Source: Streptomyces noursei ATCC 11455
GTDB taxonomy: Bacteria; Actinomycetota; Actinomycetes; Streptomycetales; Streptomycetaceae
Direction of reading: 5' to 3'
Assembly (NCBI RefSeq): GCF_001704275.1
Contig: NZ_CP011533.1
Coordinates: forward strand, 6,572,001 to 6,636,000
DNA: 64,000 nucleotides
Position 1 is the first letter of the stretch; each line of letters starts with the position of its first letter. The notes beneath the pieces are model-generated. The model ran no database searches. It was given only the letters and a program-made list of their open reading frames with translations, and was not told the origin of the DNA. Shown one piece after another: positions 55,497 through 63,741 of this stretch. The position numbers and the translations under genes were made by a program.

Positions 55497-56006
55497 GTCC
55501 ACCCGCTTCTCGAACAGCGTCACCGCGTACCGGCTCCCCCCGCCCCCGTCCTTGGACGACTGCTCTCCCACGACCGCATAGCCCGCGCCCTCGTAGTACG
55601 GCCGCAGCCGCGGATTGCTCGTCATGCAGTCCAGCCGCGCCCAGGTCCGGCCCGACTCCGCTATCCGCCGCTCGGCCCGGGCCAGCATCGCCCGGCCGGT
55701 CCCCGCCGGTGCGCACGAGCGGTCCACCATCAGCCGGTGCACATACCCCGCCACCGGCGGCTGCGGCCCCCAGGCCGGCTCGTCCTCCCACCACAGCTCG
55801 AAGCCGCCGACGACCCGGCCGGCGGCCTCCGCCAGCCAGACCTCGCCCTGCGCGATCCGCCGCCGGAAGTGCTCCTCGTCCTTCCCGCCGGGCTTCCACT
55901 GGTCTATGCCGTGCTCCACCATCCAACGGGCCGCCGCGTCATAGAGGCCGACCAGAACGGCCGGGTCGTCGCCCGCCTCGGCCAGCCGGTACGTGATCTC
56001 GTCCAT
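55494..56006 (-). CDS. GNAT family N-acetyltransferase
   Basis: A 170-residue acyl-CoA-dependent acetyltransferase. The CoA loop RSCAPAGTGRAMLARAERR corresponds to the Q/RxxGxG/A motif, with VHRLMVD before and RLDCMTSNPRLRPYYEGAGYAVVG after. Substrate unknown. Its stop codon is the end of the hairpin at 55459-55496. Confidence 0.9.
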   Translation of the reverse strand: MDEITYRLAEAGDDPAVLVGLYDAAARWMVEHGIDQWKPGGKDEEHFRRRIAQGEVWLAEAAGRVVGGFELWWEDEPAWGPQPPVAGYVHRLMVDRSCAPAGTGRAMLARAERRIAESGRTWARLDCMTSNPRLRPYYEGAGYAVVGEQSSKDGGGGSRYAVTLFEKRVD

Positions 56007-56055
56007 GCCCGGGATTCTGCCGCAGCCCGGGGCGGGACCCGCCGGCCGCCCGGCG

Positions 56056-56757
56056 TCACACGGGCTGCGGGAGCTCCAGCAACCGCCCCACCAGATCGGC
56101 GAACATCCCGTCCGCGGGCTCGTCCGCCAGCATCCGGCGCACCACCTGCGCCATCTCCTGGTCGTACGCGGCGCTGACCGCCGCCAGCGCGGCGAAGTCG
56201 TGCACCAACTGCCGCTCCAGCTCCGCGCGCGGCACCCGGCGGCCGTCCAGCCACAGCAGCGCCGTGGTCTCGGCGAGCGAGATCCAGGAGCGGACCACCA
56301 ACTCCAGCCGCGGCGAGGGGGCGTGGGCGTCCACGTCGAGATGGCTGAGGATCTGCGTGTAGGCGGCCTGCCGCACGCCGTCGATCAGCGCGCTCGTCCG
56401 GGTCGAGCCGATCGCCGGCCCGCCGCGCATCAGCGCCGAGAAGCCGGGCCCGTGCTCCTCCACGAAGTCGAAGTACCGCTCCATGACACGCAACAGGCGG
56501 GCGCCCAGCGGGCCTTCGTGCGGTTCCACGAACCGGGCCGTGAGCTCGTCCGCGGCGCGCCGCAGCGCCGCCTCGTAGAGCTGCTGCTTGCCCGGGAAGT
56601 AGTGGTAGACCAGCGGCCGCGATATGCCGGCCGCCTCGGCGATCTCGTCGATCGAGACGTCCTCGGGGGAGCGGTGGCTGAAGAGGTCGAGCGCGACGGC
56701 GATCAACTGCTCCCGTCGCTCCTCGACCCCCATCCTGCGGCGTGCCCCGGTCGTCAT
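56056..56757 (-). CDS. TetR family regulator
   Basis: A 233-residue TetR protein. The helix-turn-helix is SIDEIAEAAGISRPLVYHYFPGKQQLYEAAL, and the C-terminal half is a TetR_C-like ligand domain. It lies 98 bases downstream of the ferredoxin reductase gene on the same strand and could regulate that pair of genes. A member with SRPLVYHYF is often linked to lipid or fatty-acid functions in Streptomyces, which is inference. Confidence 0.88.
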   Translation of the reverse strand: MTTGARRRMGVEERREQLIAVALDLFSHRSPEDVSIDEIAEAAGISRPLVYHYFPGKQQLYEAALRRAADELTARFVEPHEGPLGARLLRVMERYFDFVEEHGPGFSALMRGGPAIGSTRTSALIDGVRQAAYTQILSHLDVDAHAPSPRLELVVRSWISLAETTALLWLDGRRVPRAELERQLVHDFAALAAVSAAYDQEMAQVVRRMLADEPADGMFADLVGRLLELPQPV

Positions 56758-56855
56758 GGGCTCACCCTAACGACCGGCCGCACACCGGCACCACCGCCCG
56801 AACGGCCCCTCCTCCGGCGGGCGGGCGGGCGGCGTCCGGGCGCCCGCGCGCGGAT

Positions 56856-58100
56856 TCACAGGTCCAGGACCAGCCCCGACCCCGGCTTCGCCCGGGAGAC
56901 GCAGATCAGCAGCGAGTCCGCGCGTTCCGCGTCCGTCAGGAGTTCGTCGCGGTGCGCCACCTCGCCGGCCAGCACGCGCTGCTGGCAGGTGCCGCAGAAG
57001 CCCTGCTCGCAGGAGTACGGCAGGTCCGGCAGGGCCTGCTCGCGGAGCGCGCGCAGCACGCTGGTGCCGGCCGGGACCGTCACGCTGCGGCCGGTCCGCC
57101 GCAACTCCACCTCGAACGCCACGTCCTCGCCGGGCCCGGCCCCCGCCTCGGACGCCGCCGGGGCGAAGCGCTCCGTGTGCAGCATGAGGCCCGCCGGCCC
57201 GTCGGGCAGCAGGGCGGCCACGGCGTCCATCAGGGGCTCGGGGCCGCAGCAGTAGACGGCGGCGTGCGGGGGCGCGTCGGCCAGCGCCGCGGCCAGGTCG
57301 GGCCGGCCCTCCTCGTCCTCCGCGACCACCGTCGACCGCCCGCCACCGGACGCGGCGGCGCCCCCGGCCAGCTTCTCGACCTCCGCCAGGAACGGCATCG
57401 ACGCCCGCGACCGCCCCGCGTACAGCAGCCGCCAGGGCACCCCCTCCGCCTCGGCCTGCCGCACCATCGGGAGGATCGGGGTGATGCCGATGCCGCCCGC
57501 TATGAAGAGGTAGGCGTGGTGGTCCTCCAGGGGGAAGCGGTTGCGGGGCCCGTGCACCTCCACCGTCGTGCCGGCCCGGAGCGTCTCGTGCACCTCCCGC
57601 GACCCGCCCCGGCCGTCCTCGATCAGCCGGACCGCGACGGTGTACGAGCCGCCGTCCGCCCGTACGGCGTCGGCCGGTTCGCCGCACAGCGAGTACTGCC
57701 GCACGGCGCCCGAGGGCAGGACGAGATCGAGGTGCGCGCCCGGTTCCCAGGCGGGGAGCCGCTCGCCCTCCAGGCGGAGGGTCACCACCCCCTCGGCGGC
57801 CTCGGTACGTTCGGCCACCCGCAGGCGCAGCGGGGACGGCCGCCCCTGCTCGTGGGACGGTTCGGCCTCCCGGCGCGCGCTCCAGGACGTCGCGCGGGCC
57901 GCCTCCCGGCCCCTCCCGGAGACCGGCTGCTCCAGCGCGGGCAGCGGCCACAGCGGCGACCGTCGGATCCGCCGCCGCAGGGCCCGCCGGACCACCAGGG
58001 CGGTGCCGGCGACCACCAGCACGGTACCGAGGCGCGGCAGGCCCGTGCGGGACGGGTCGAGGCGGCCGACGGACGGGGAAACACGGACGGGCGCGGACAC
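56856..58100 (-). CDS. Ferredoxin-containing PDR/VanB-type oxidoreductase
   Basis: A 414-residue flavoprotein reductase. An N-terminal stretch (about 24-43) may be membrane-associated. The flavin-binding motif RQYSLCGEPADA, the NAD(P) motif IAGGIGITPILPMV and YCCGPEPLMDAV are in order. A C-terminal plant-type 2Fe-2S ferredoxin domain has Cys364, Cys369, Cys372 and Cys400. It would pass electrons from NAD(P)H to an oxygenase or desaturase. It lies 1 base after the metal-dependent hydrolase gene, so both belong to one operon. Confidence 0.9.
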   Translation of the reverse strand: MSAPVRVSPSVGRLDPSRTGLPRLGTVLVVAGTALVVRRALRRRIRRSPLWPLPALEQPVSGRGREAARATSWSARREAEPSHEQGRPSPLRLRVAERTEAAEGVVTLRLEGERLPAWEPGAHLDLVLPSGAVRQYSLCGEPADAVRADGGSYTVAVRLIEDGRGGSREVHETLRAGTTVEVHGPRNRFPLEDHHAYLFIAGGIGITPILPMVRQAEAEGVPWRLLYAGRSRASMPFLAEVEKLAGGAAASGGGRSTVVAEDEEGRPDLAAALADAPPHAAVYCCGPEPLMDAVAALLPDGPAGLMLHTERFAPAASEAGAGPGEDVAFEVELRRTGRSVTVPAGTSVLRALREQALPDLPYSCEQGFCGTCQQRVLAGEVAHRDELLTDAERADSLLICVSRAKPGSGLVLDL

Positions 58101-58101
58101 T

Positions 58102-59013
58102 TCAGGCTCCTCCGGGGGCGGCAGCGGCGGCGGTCGCGGCGGGCGAGCGGTCGAGGTAGGCCAGGGCCTGCTCGGTGCTGCCGTGCTGCGAGGGGTGGTA
58201 GGCGCGGCTCAGGTACTGGGGGATGGAGCGCGCGATCGCCCCGGTGGTCGGCAGCATGCCCTGCCGCCCGCCCCGTACGAAGTCCTTCAGGGCGGCCTTG
58301 CCGTTGCTGAGCGTGGGGTCGTTCTCCATGAAGAACCGGGTGCCGCGCTGCCACAGGAACACCAGCGCGGTGAAGGCGGTCGCCCAGGTGCGCACCCGCC
58401 GCCGGTAGTCGCCGTCCAGGTGCATGAAGAGGTCGAACGCCACCGACCGGTGCTCGACCTCCTCCGCGCCGTGCCAGCGCAGCAGGTCGAGCATGGTCGG
58501 ATCGGCGCCCCTGTCGTCCAGGGCGCGGGCGTTGAGCACCCAGTCGCCCAGGAAGGCCGTGTAGTGCTCGATGGCGGCGATCATCGCCACCCGCTCCTTC
58601 AGCCACCAGACACGGGCCCGCCCCGGCGGCAGCGTCCGGTCGCCGAGCAGCTTCTCGAAGAGCCAGTCGACCTGCGCGGTGTACGGGGTGGGGTCCAGGC
58701 CCTGCTCCTTGAGGTGCGGCAGGACGTCGTCGTGCGCCTGGGAGTGCATGGCCTCCTGGCCGATGAACCCGATGACGTCCGCGCGCAGTTCGGGGTCGCG
58801 GATGTACGGCAGCACCTGCTTGTAGACGTGGACGAACCAGCGCTCGCCGGCCGGCAGCAGCAGGTGCAGCACATTGATCGTGTGGGTGCTGGACGGATCG
58901 CCGGGGATCTAGTGCAAGGGGGTGTCCGCCCAGTCGAAGGCCACGTTCCGGGCCTTCAGCGGGGTGTGCTCGGACGCGACCGACCGGGGCCGCAACGAGG
59001 CCGTATTAGACAT
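58102..59013 (-). pseudogene. Metal-dependent hydrolase family gene with in-frame amber codon
   Basis: The full frame starts at ATG 59013 (MSNTASLRPRSVASEHTPLKARNVAFDWADTPLH) but codon 35 is TAG at 58909-58911. Reading continues in the same frame as IPGDPSSTHTINVLHLLLPAGERWF and gives a complete PF10118-type predicted metal-dependent hydrolase domain, with EAMHSQAHDD, EHYTAF and HGAEEVEHRSVAFDLFMH as His/Glu-rich metal motifs. TGG (Trp) to TAG is the simplest explanation. An internal GTG at 58872 could restart, but has no ribosome site. The downstream reductase follows 1 base later, so loss of this partner may matter. Confidence 0.8.
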
Positions 59014-59148
59014 GGCGTCAATGTACTGGCGGGTAAGGAATGTCGATACCCCCTGGACGCCGAAAGACGGGAAAGCGCGCCCGCCGAAGCCGGCGAGCGA
59101 CCCCGCCGGCACGCCGGACCCCACGGGGAGAGCGGCCCCGCCCACCGC

Positions 59149-61146
59149 TCACCGCAGCGCGCGCACCGTCCCGCCACCCGCCAACCCGCCCGTCAGATCG
59201 GCCCGCGCACCCGCCGACGCGGGGACCGCCAGCAGCCGTCCGGACGTCCGGCCCCGCACCCCGCCGCTCGCCGTGATCGACGTGATCTGTTGACTGCCCG
59301 CCGCCAACAGCCACCACCGACCGCCGGTGCTCTTCCACAGCACGCCCGACAGCACCCGCGGCATCCGCGGGCCACAGGCCGTACCGCCGTCGGCGCGGGC
59401 GGTCACCGCACCTGCCGGGTACGGCTGCCCGCTCGGCGCCGGCGCCTGGAACTGCGCCATCGCCCGGCTGCCGGCCCCGCGCCAGGTCTCCGCCCGGGTG
59501 CACAGCCAGGACGCGACGCCCGCGCCCCCGGGGAGCGGCTGCTGCGCGAACCGCCAGGCGTTGACCGTCCGCACGCCCTGCGAACGGACCCCGGGCAGCT
59601 GGCAGGCGGTCCGCGCCCACGCGACGCGGCCCTCCGGCCCGGACACCGCCCCCGGTGCGTCCGGCGGTCCGTAGGTGAGCCGGGCGGGGGACAGCTCCCC
59701 GAGGTCGGTCAGCAGCTCACCGGCGTTCCGCCCGCCCGGCACCCCGTCGGGCTGCCCGTCCAACTGCCCGCCGACCCGGAGCGCGGGCCAGGCCGTGCAC
59801 GTCCCGTCGGCGCGCGGCGCCGGGACCGGGGCGGTCAGCCCGTCGGCGCCGACCGCGACCGGCTGGCCCGCCGCGTCCGGCTTCAGCAGGTCCACCAGCC
59901 GCACCGACGTCACCCAAGGGGCCGTCAGATAGCGGACGTTGCCCTGCGTGCGGCCCACCACCAGGGCGCCGGACGAGTCCGCCGCCGCGCCGTCCGCCCG
60001 GGCGAAGTCCAGGCCCGCCCCGGCACCGTCGCCCCGCTGCCGGCCGTCGATGCCCTCGGCGTACCGCACCACCCGCAGCCCGTCGTGGAAGAGCACCACC
60101 ACCGCGTGGTCCACCACGCCCGCGAAGAGCAACTGGGGCGGGCCGGCCGCGGGGCCGGTGGGCGTGCCGGGCGTCGAGGTGACCGGCACCCGGACGCCGG
60201 GCCGGGCCCACACCGCCAACGCCCGTCGGAGCAGCGCCTTGTCGGCGGTCCGCTCGCCGCGGGCCGGCCAGGCCGAGAAGTCCGGCCGGGCCGCGGACTT
60301 CCAGGCCGTCGCCGAGGACACCGTCAGCCGGGCCGGATCCAGGGCCGCCTCGGCGGCGGCATTGCGGGCGTACGGCGGGGCCGCGGCGCCGTCCGGCCCC
60401 CAGCCCTCGCCCGGCTTGCCCAGCAGCGCCCCGCACACCAGCACCGCCACCCCGGCCGCCAGCGCCGCCCGGCCGTGCTGGCGGCGCCGGATCAGGTCCG
60501 TCGGCCGGGCCTGCAAGGAGCACGCGTCGAACTCCACCGACTCCAGCAGCGCCCGGTCCCGGCTCCCGGCCGGCAGGACGGCCCCGTCCGCCTCGGCCAG
60601 CGCCTCCCGGGCGTCGGCGACCCCCGCCGCCTCCAGCACCCGCCGGGTCTCCTGGACCGTCAGCCGCTCCAGGTCGCGCAGCACGAACGCCGCCCGCGCC
60701 GGGCCGGAGAGCGCCGACAGGGCCTGGTCCAGGGCGAGTTCGTCGGCGCCGCCGGAGCGCGGGAACAGCCGCAGGCCCCAGACCTGGGGGAGTGGCGCCG
60801 GCGGCCGCCACCACCGCCGCCCGGCGGCCAGCGCCGCCCGCAGCACCCGCAGTCGCATCAGCGCGTAACCGGGATCGACGGCCGGGTCCCCGCCGCGCTG
60901 GGCGGGCAGCGCGAGCCCCGGACCGGGGCGCCGGGGCAGTGCCCGCTGCACCGCGGCGTGCGCGGCCAGCACCCGCCGCCCGCGGGTGGGGGCCGGCGGC
61001 AGCACCAGATAGGCCAGCCGGGCCAGTCGGGGGTAGTGCTCGACCAGGGCCGCCTCGGCCCGCTCGACGTCGATGGGCTCGCCCTCGTCGGCATGCCCGA
61101 CAAAGGCGCGGTCCGGGCGCGGGGTCACCGCATGCTGCTGCTCCAC
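59149..61146 (-). CDS. Sigma-factor-like domain fused to membrane anchor and extracytoplasmic domain
   Basis: A 665-residue protein. Residues about 30-190 resemble an ECF sigma factor with a region-4-like part ALSALSGPARAAFVLRDLERLTVQETRRVLEAAGV; a hydrophobic helix (about 226-243, GRAALAAGVAVLVCGALLG) follows, then a large extracytoplasmic Pro/Gly-rich domain of about 400 residues. The sigma-like part lacks an evident intact -10 recognition region. The C-terminal domain has no family that I recognise. The start is GTG 61146. The layout implies a membrane-bound regulator; function unknown. Confidence 0.75.
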   Translation of the reverse strand: MEQQHAVTPRPDRAFVGHADEGEPIDVERAEAALVEHYPRLARLAYLVLPPAPTRGRRVLAAHAAVQRALPRRPGPGLALPAQRGGDPAVDPGYALMRLRVLRAALAAGRRWWRPPAPLPQVWGLRLFPRSGGADELALDQALSALSGPARAAFVLRDLERLTVQETRRVLEAAGVADAREALAEADGAVLPAGSRDRALLESVEFDACSLQARPTDLIRRRQHGRAALAAGVAVLVCGALLGKPGEGWGPDGAAAPPYARNAAAEAALDPARLTVSSATAWKSAARPDFSAWPARGERTADKALLRRALAVWARPGVRVPVTSTPGTPTGPAAGPPQLLFAGVVDHAVVVLFHDGLRVVRYAEGIDGRQRGDGAGAGLDFARADGAAADSSGALVVGRTQGNVRYLTAPWVTSVRLVDLLKPDAAGQPVAVGADGLTAPVPAPRADGTCTAWPALRVGGQLDGQPDGVPGGRNAGELLTDLGELSPARLTYGPPDAPGAVSGPEGRVAWARTACQLPGVRSQGVRTVNAWRFAQQPLPGGAGVASWLCTRAETWRGAGSRAMAQFQAPAPSGQPYPAGAVTARADGGTACGPRMPRVLSGVLWKSTGGRWWLLAAGSQQITSITASGGVRGRTSGRLLAVPASAGARADLTGGLAGGGTVRALR

Positions 61147-61249
61147 ATTCCGTGGAACGAGTGAATCCTGTGATGGTCACCGACCGCCGGCCCCCCTCGG
61201 ACGGGTGACCGTGCCCCGCGCGAGGGGGACCGGCGGGCGCCGGCGGACC

Positions 61250-61495
61250 TCAGGCCGGGTGGTGCCGGTCCAGGTCGAACTCCCCGTCCCGGGCGCCCAG
61301 GACGAACGCCCGCCACTCCGCCTCGGTGTAGCGCAGGACCACGTCCGGTTCGGTGGAGTTGCGCATCGCCACCGCGCCGCCCTCCAGGAAGGCGATCTCC
61401 ACCGCCTCCGCGTCGGGGTCGCCGGGCGGGCGCTGCCAGACGGCGTCGGAGATGTCGAGGCTGTAGAGCCATTCCTTGTCGGCTGCGGTGCCCAT
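61250..61495 (-). CDS. DUF397 domain protein
   Basis: An 81-residue acidic protein with the DUF397 pattern: EAVEIAFLEGGAVAMRNSTEPDVVLRYTEAEWRAFVLGARDGEFD. The usual W-x-KSSYS start is degenerate (VWQRPPGDPD). ATG 61495 has GGAG 7 bases upstream. No WhiJ-like gene is adjacent, so it is an orphan of the family. Confidence 0.85.
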   Translation of the reverse strand: MGTAADKEWLYSLDISDAVWQRPPGDPDAEAVEIAFLEGGAVAMRNSTEPDVVLRYTEAEWRAFVLGARDGEFDLDRHHPA

Positions 61496-61972
61496 GTCCT
61501 GCTCCCCTTACTCGCGTGAGCTGTGCCGGTCAGCGTACGCGGCGCCCGGAGGAGCTTTCCAGCGGCGGAACCCGGGCCTGCCGCGGTGCCCGGCACGGGA
61601 GTTGGCGGCGCGCGACGGGCACCGCCGGGGGCGGCTCCCCCCACCCGCCCGTCCCCGTGGCCACTCGCCCCTCCCTGTGATTGGCCGAAAAACGCCGCGT
61701 CGGCGGTGCCCGTTCGCGGGATGCCATCGACAGGGACGGCGACGCGGGGACCGGCGCGTGACGAGGCACTTTCCCCTCCACTTCCCCTCCACCCGCGGCG
61801 TCGCCCCGCACACCGCGGCGACCAGTGTTCTGCGGACCCTTACCCGTACGCTCCCTGAGCTTCACGCGGGTGGCCGGCGGGCGCGGGAACAGTCTGCCGC
61901 GTAGGAGAACACCAGGTCATTGGGGCGCGCACCCCACCGGGGGTGTCCCCAGCACCACCTACGGAGGCTCTG
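61496..61972. other. Long intergenic region before the acyltransferase pair
   Basis: This 477-base gap lies between the divergent DUF397 and GNAT-type genes. Several frames are open on both strands, but none has a convincing ribosome site and product. I see no dyad or terminator; a -10-like TACCCGTACG region near 61843 is weak. Confidence 0.45.
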
Positions 61973-62770
61973 ATGAGCACGGCACCCACCACGACCCACG
62001 GTTCGGCCGCCCCGGACACCCCCGCCCCGGACACCCCCGCCCCGGACACCGCCGCCCCCGAGTACACCGCCCTGATCGCCGACACCCCCGACCTGGTCCG
62101 GGCCGCCCAGCGCCTGCGCCACCAGGTCTTCGGCGACGAGCTGGGCGCCGCCCTCGACAGCCCGCTCCCCGGCCACGACATCGACGCGGTCGACGCCCTC
62201 GCCGACCACCTCGTCGTCACCCACACCCCCACCGGCGCCGTCGTCGGCACCTACCGGCTGCTGCCCCCGGGCCGCAGCCGACGCCTCTACTCCGACGGCG
62301 AGTTCGACCTCACCGCGCTGGACGCGGTGCGCCCCGCCCTCATCGAGGCCGGCCGCTCCTGCGTCCACCCCGACCACCGCAACGGTGCCGTCATCAACCA
62401 GATGTGGGCCGCCCTGGCCCGCTACACCCTGCTCTCCGGCCACCGCTACCTCGCCGGCTGCGCCTCCGTACCGCTCGCCGACGGGGGCACCGCCGCCGCC
62501 CACGCCTGGGCGCTGGCCCGCACCCGGCACGCCGCGCCGCCGGCGTTCCTGGTCACCCCGCACCGCCCCTGGGAGCCCACCGCCCCGCTGCCCGAACGCC
62601 CCGCCCTCGCCCAACTGCCCCCGCTGCTGCGCGGCTACCTCCGGATCGGCGCGTGGATCTGCGGCGCCCCCGCCCACGACCCGGACTTCGGGGTCGCCGA
62701 CTTCTTCACCGTCCTGGACATCGAGCAGCTCGGCGACCGCTACCGCCGCTTCTTCCTGGGGGAGCGGTGA
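61973..62770 (+). CDS. GNAT-type N-acyltransferase, ornithine lipid OlsB-like
   Basis: A 265-residue acyltransferase. The N-terminal 25 residues are a low-complexity APDTP repeat. The catalytic domain has VRAAQRLRHQVFGDELGA, DALADHLVVTHTPTGAVVGTYRLL and EAGRSCVHPDHRNGAVINQMWAALARY, the pattern of OlsB-like ornithine N-acyltransferases. ATG 61973 follows GGAGG at 61962-61966. It overlaps the PlsC-like gene (GTGA). Together they resemble an OlsB/OlsA pair, which makes ornithine lipids from ornithine and acyl-ACP. The substrate is inferred. Confidence 0.82.
   Translation: MSTAPTTTHGSAAPDTPAPDTPAPDTAAPEYTALIADTPDLVRAAQRLRHQVFGDELGAALDSPLPGHDIDAVDALADHLVVTHTPTGAVVGTYRLLPPGRSRRLYSDGEFDLTALDAVRPALIEAGRSCVHPDHRNGAVINQMWAALARYTLLSGHRYLAGCASVPLADGGTAAAHAWALARTRHAAPPAFLVTPHRPWEPTAPLPERPALAQLPPLLRGYLRIGAWICGAPAHDPDFGVADFFTVLDIEQLGDRYRRFFLGER
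62011..62055 (+). repeat. 15-bp minisatellite in the OlsB-like gene
   Basis: Three tandem copies of CCCGGACACCCCCGC (62011-62025, 62026-62040, 62041-62055), the last with one change, encode repeated APDTP-like units in the N-terminal tail. Confidence 0.8.
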
Positions 62771-63741
62771 ACGGCCCCTGGGACGTCCGCGCGGTGTGCA
62801 CCCCGCGCTGCGCCGCGCACACCGCCCCGCCCCTCCCGCTCCCCGGCACCGCCCGCCGCGCCACCGCGTTCGCCGGCGCGGTGGGCCGCGCCCTGACGGC
62901 CGGTCCGCGGCTGGCGGACCCCGTTCGGCTCCGGGCGTACGCACGGGCGCTGTTGACGGCGCTCTCGGTCGGGCTGGAGGTCCGCGGCGCGGCGACCGGG
63001 GCGGACCCGCTGACCGTGCCCGCCGCGCCCGGTGCGGAACCGGGGGCCCGGCCGGCGGAGCGCGCCCCCGGTGCGGCCGGCGCACCGGGCACCCTGATCG
63101 CCCTCAACCACATCTCGTGGCTCGACATCGTCGCGCTGCTCGCGGTCGAACCCGCGACCCTGCTCGCCAAGCGCGAGGTCGGCCACTGGCCGCTGGTCGG
63201 CGGCCTGGCCCGCCGGGCCGGCACCCACTTCATCGACCGCACCAGCCCCCGCCGACTCCCGCAGACCGTGCGGGAGTTGTCGGCGCTGCTGGCCGCCGGC
63301 CGCTCGGTGGCGGTCTTCCCCCAGGCCACCACCTGGTGCACCGCCGACCAAGGCGCCTTCCGCCGGGCCACCTTCCAGGCCGCCCTGGACGCCGGCGCCC
63401 CGGTGCGCCCGGTGACCGTCGACTACGTCCAACACGGGTATCCCACCACGGTGGCCGCCTTCTGCGGGGACGACACCTTCGCCGCCTCGCTGCGCCGGGT
63501 GATCACCGCCAGCGGACTGACCGTGCGGGTCACCGTCCACCCGGCGCTGCCCACGGCGGGCCGGGGCCTGGACCGCCGGGCGCTGGCCGGCGCCGTCGAG
63601 CGGGTGGTGCTCGGCGGCGGCCGGGGCAACAGGCTGTGCGGCGGCAGCCGCTCCGGTGGAGCCGGCGCCTGCACCGGGGGCGCGCCCGGCGGCGTGCGGC
63701 CGGCCGACCGGCCCGGTCAGGCGCTCGGCACGTACTTGTAG
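62767..63741 (+). CDS. Lysophospholipid/1-acyl-glycerol acyltransferase-like protein, OlsA-like
   Basis: A 324-residue PlsC-family protein. Motif I is NHISWLD with His115 and Asp120. Motif III reads FPQATTW (184-190) where the family has FPEGT, so Glu and Gly are both replaced. The C-terminal 45 residues are Gly/Arg-rich and low complexity. GTG 62767 overlaps the stop of the OlsB-like gene (GTGA). It would acylate lyso-ornithine lipid or lysophosphatidate. The 3' end overlaps the convergent regulator gene by 25 bases. Confidence 0.83.
   Translation: MNGPWDVRAVCTPRCAAHTAPPLPLPGTARRATAFAGAVGRALTAGPRLADPVRLRAYARALLTALSVGLEVRGAATGADPLTVPAAPGAEPGARPAERAPGAAGAPGTLIALNHISWLDIVALLAVEPATLLAKREVGHWPLVGGLARRAGTHFIDRTSPRRLPQTVRELSALLAAGRSVAVFPQATTWCTADQGAFRRATFQAALDAGAPVRPVTVDYVQHGYPTTVAAFCGDDTFAASLRRVITASGLTVRVTVHPALPTAGRGLDRRALAGAVERVVLGGGRGNRLCGGSRSGGAGACTGGAPGGVRPADRPGQALGTYL

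Noticed and set aside
61523..61858. Overlapping open frames of about 110 codons on both strands in the 61.5-62.0 kb gap
   Set aside because: They mirror each other, lack ribosome sites and have Pro/Arg-rich translations typical of non-coding high-GC sequence.
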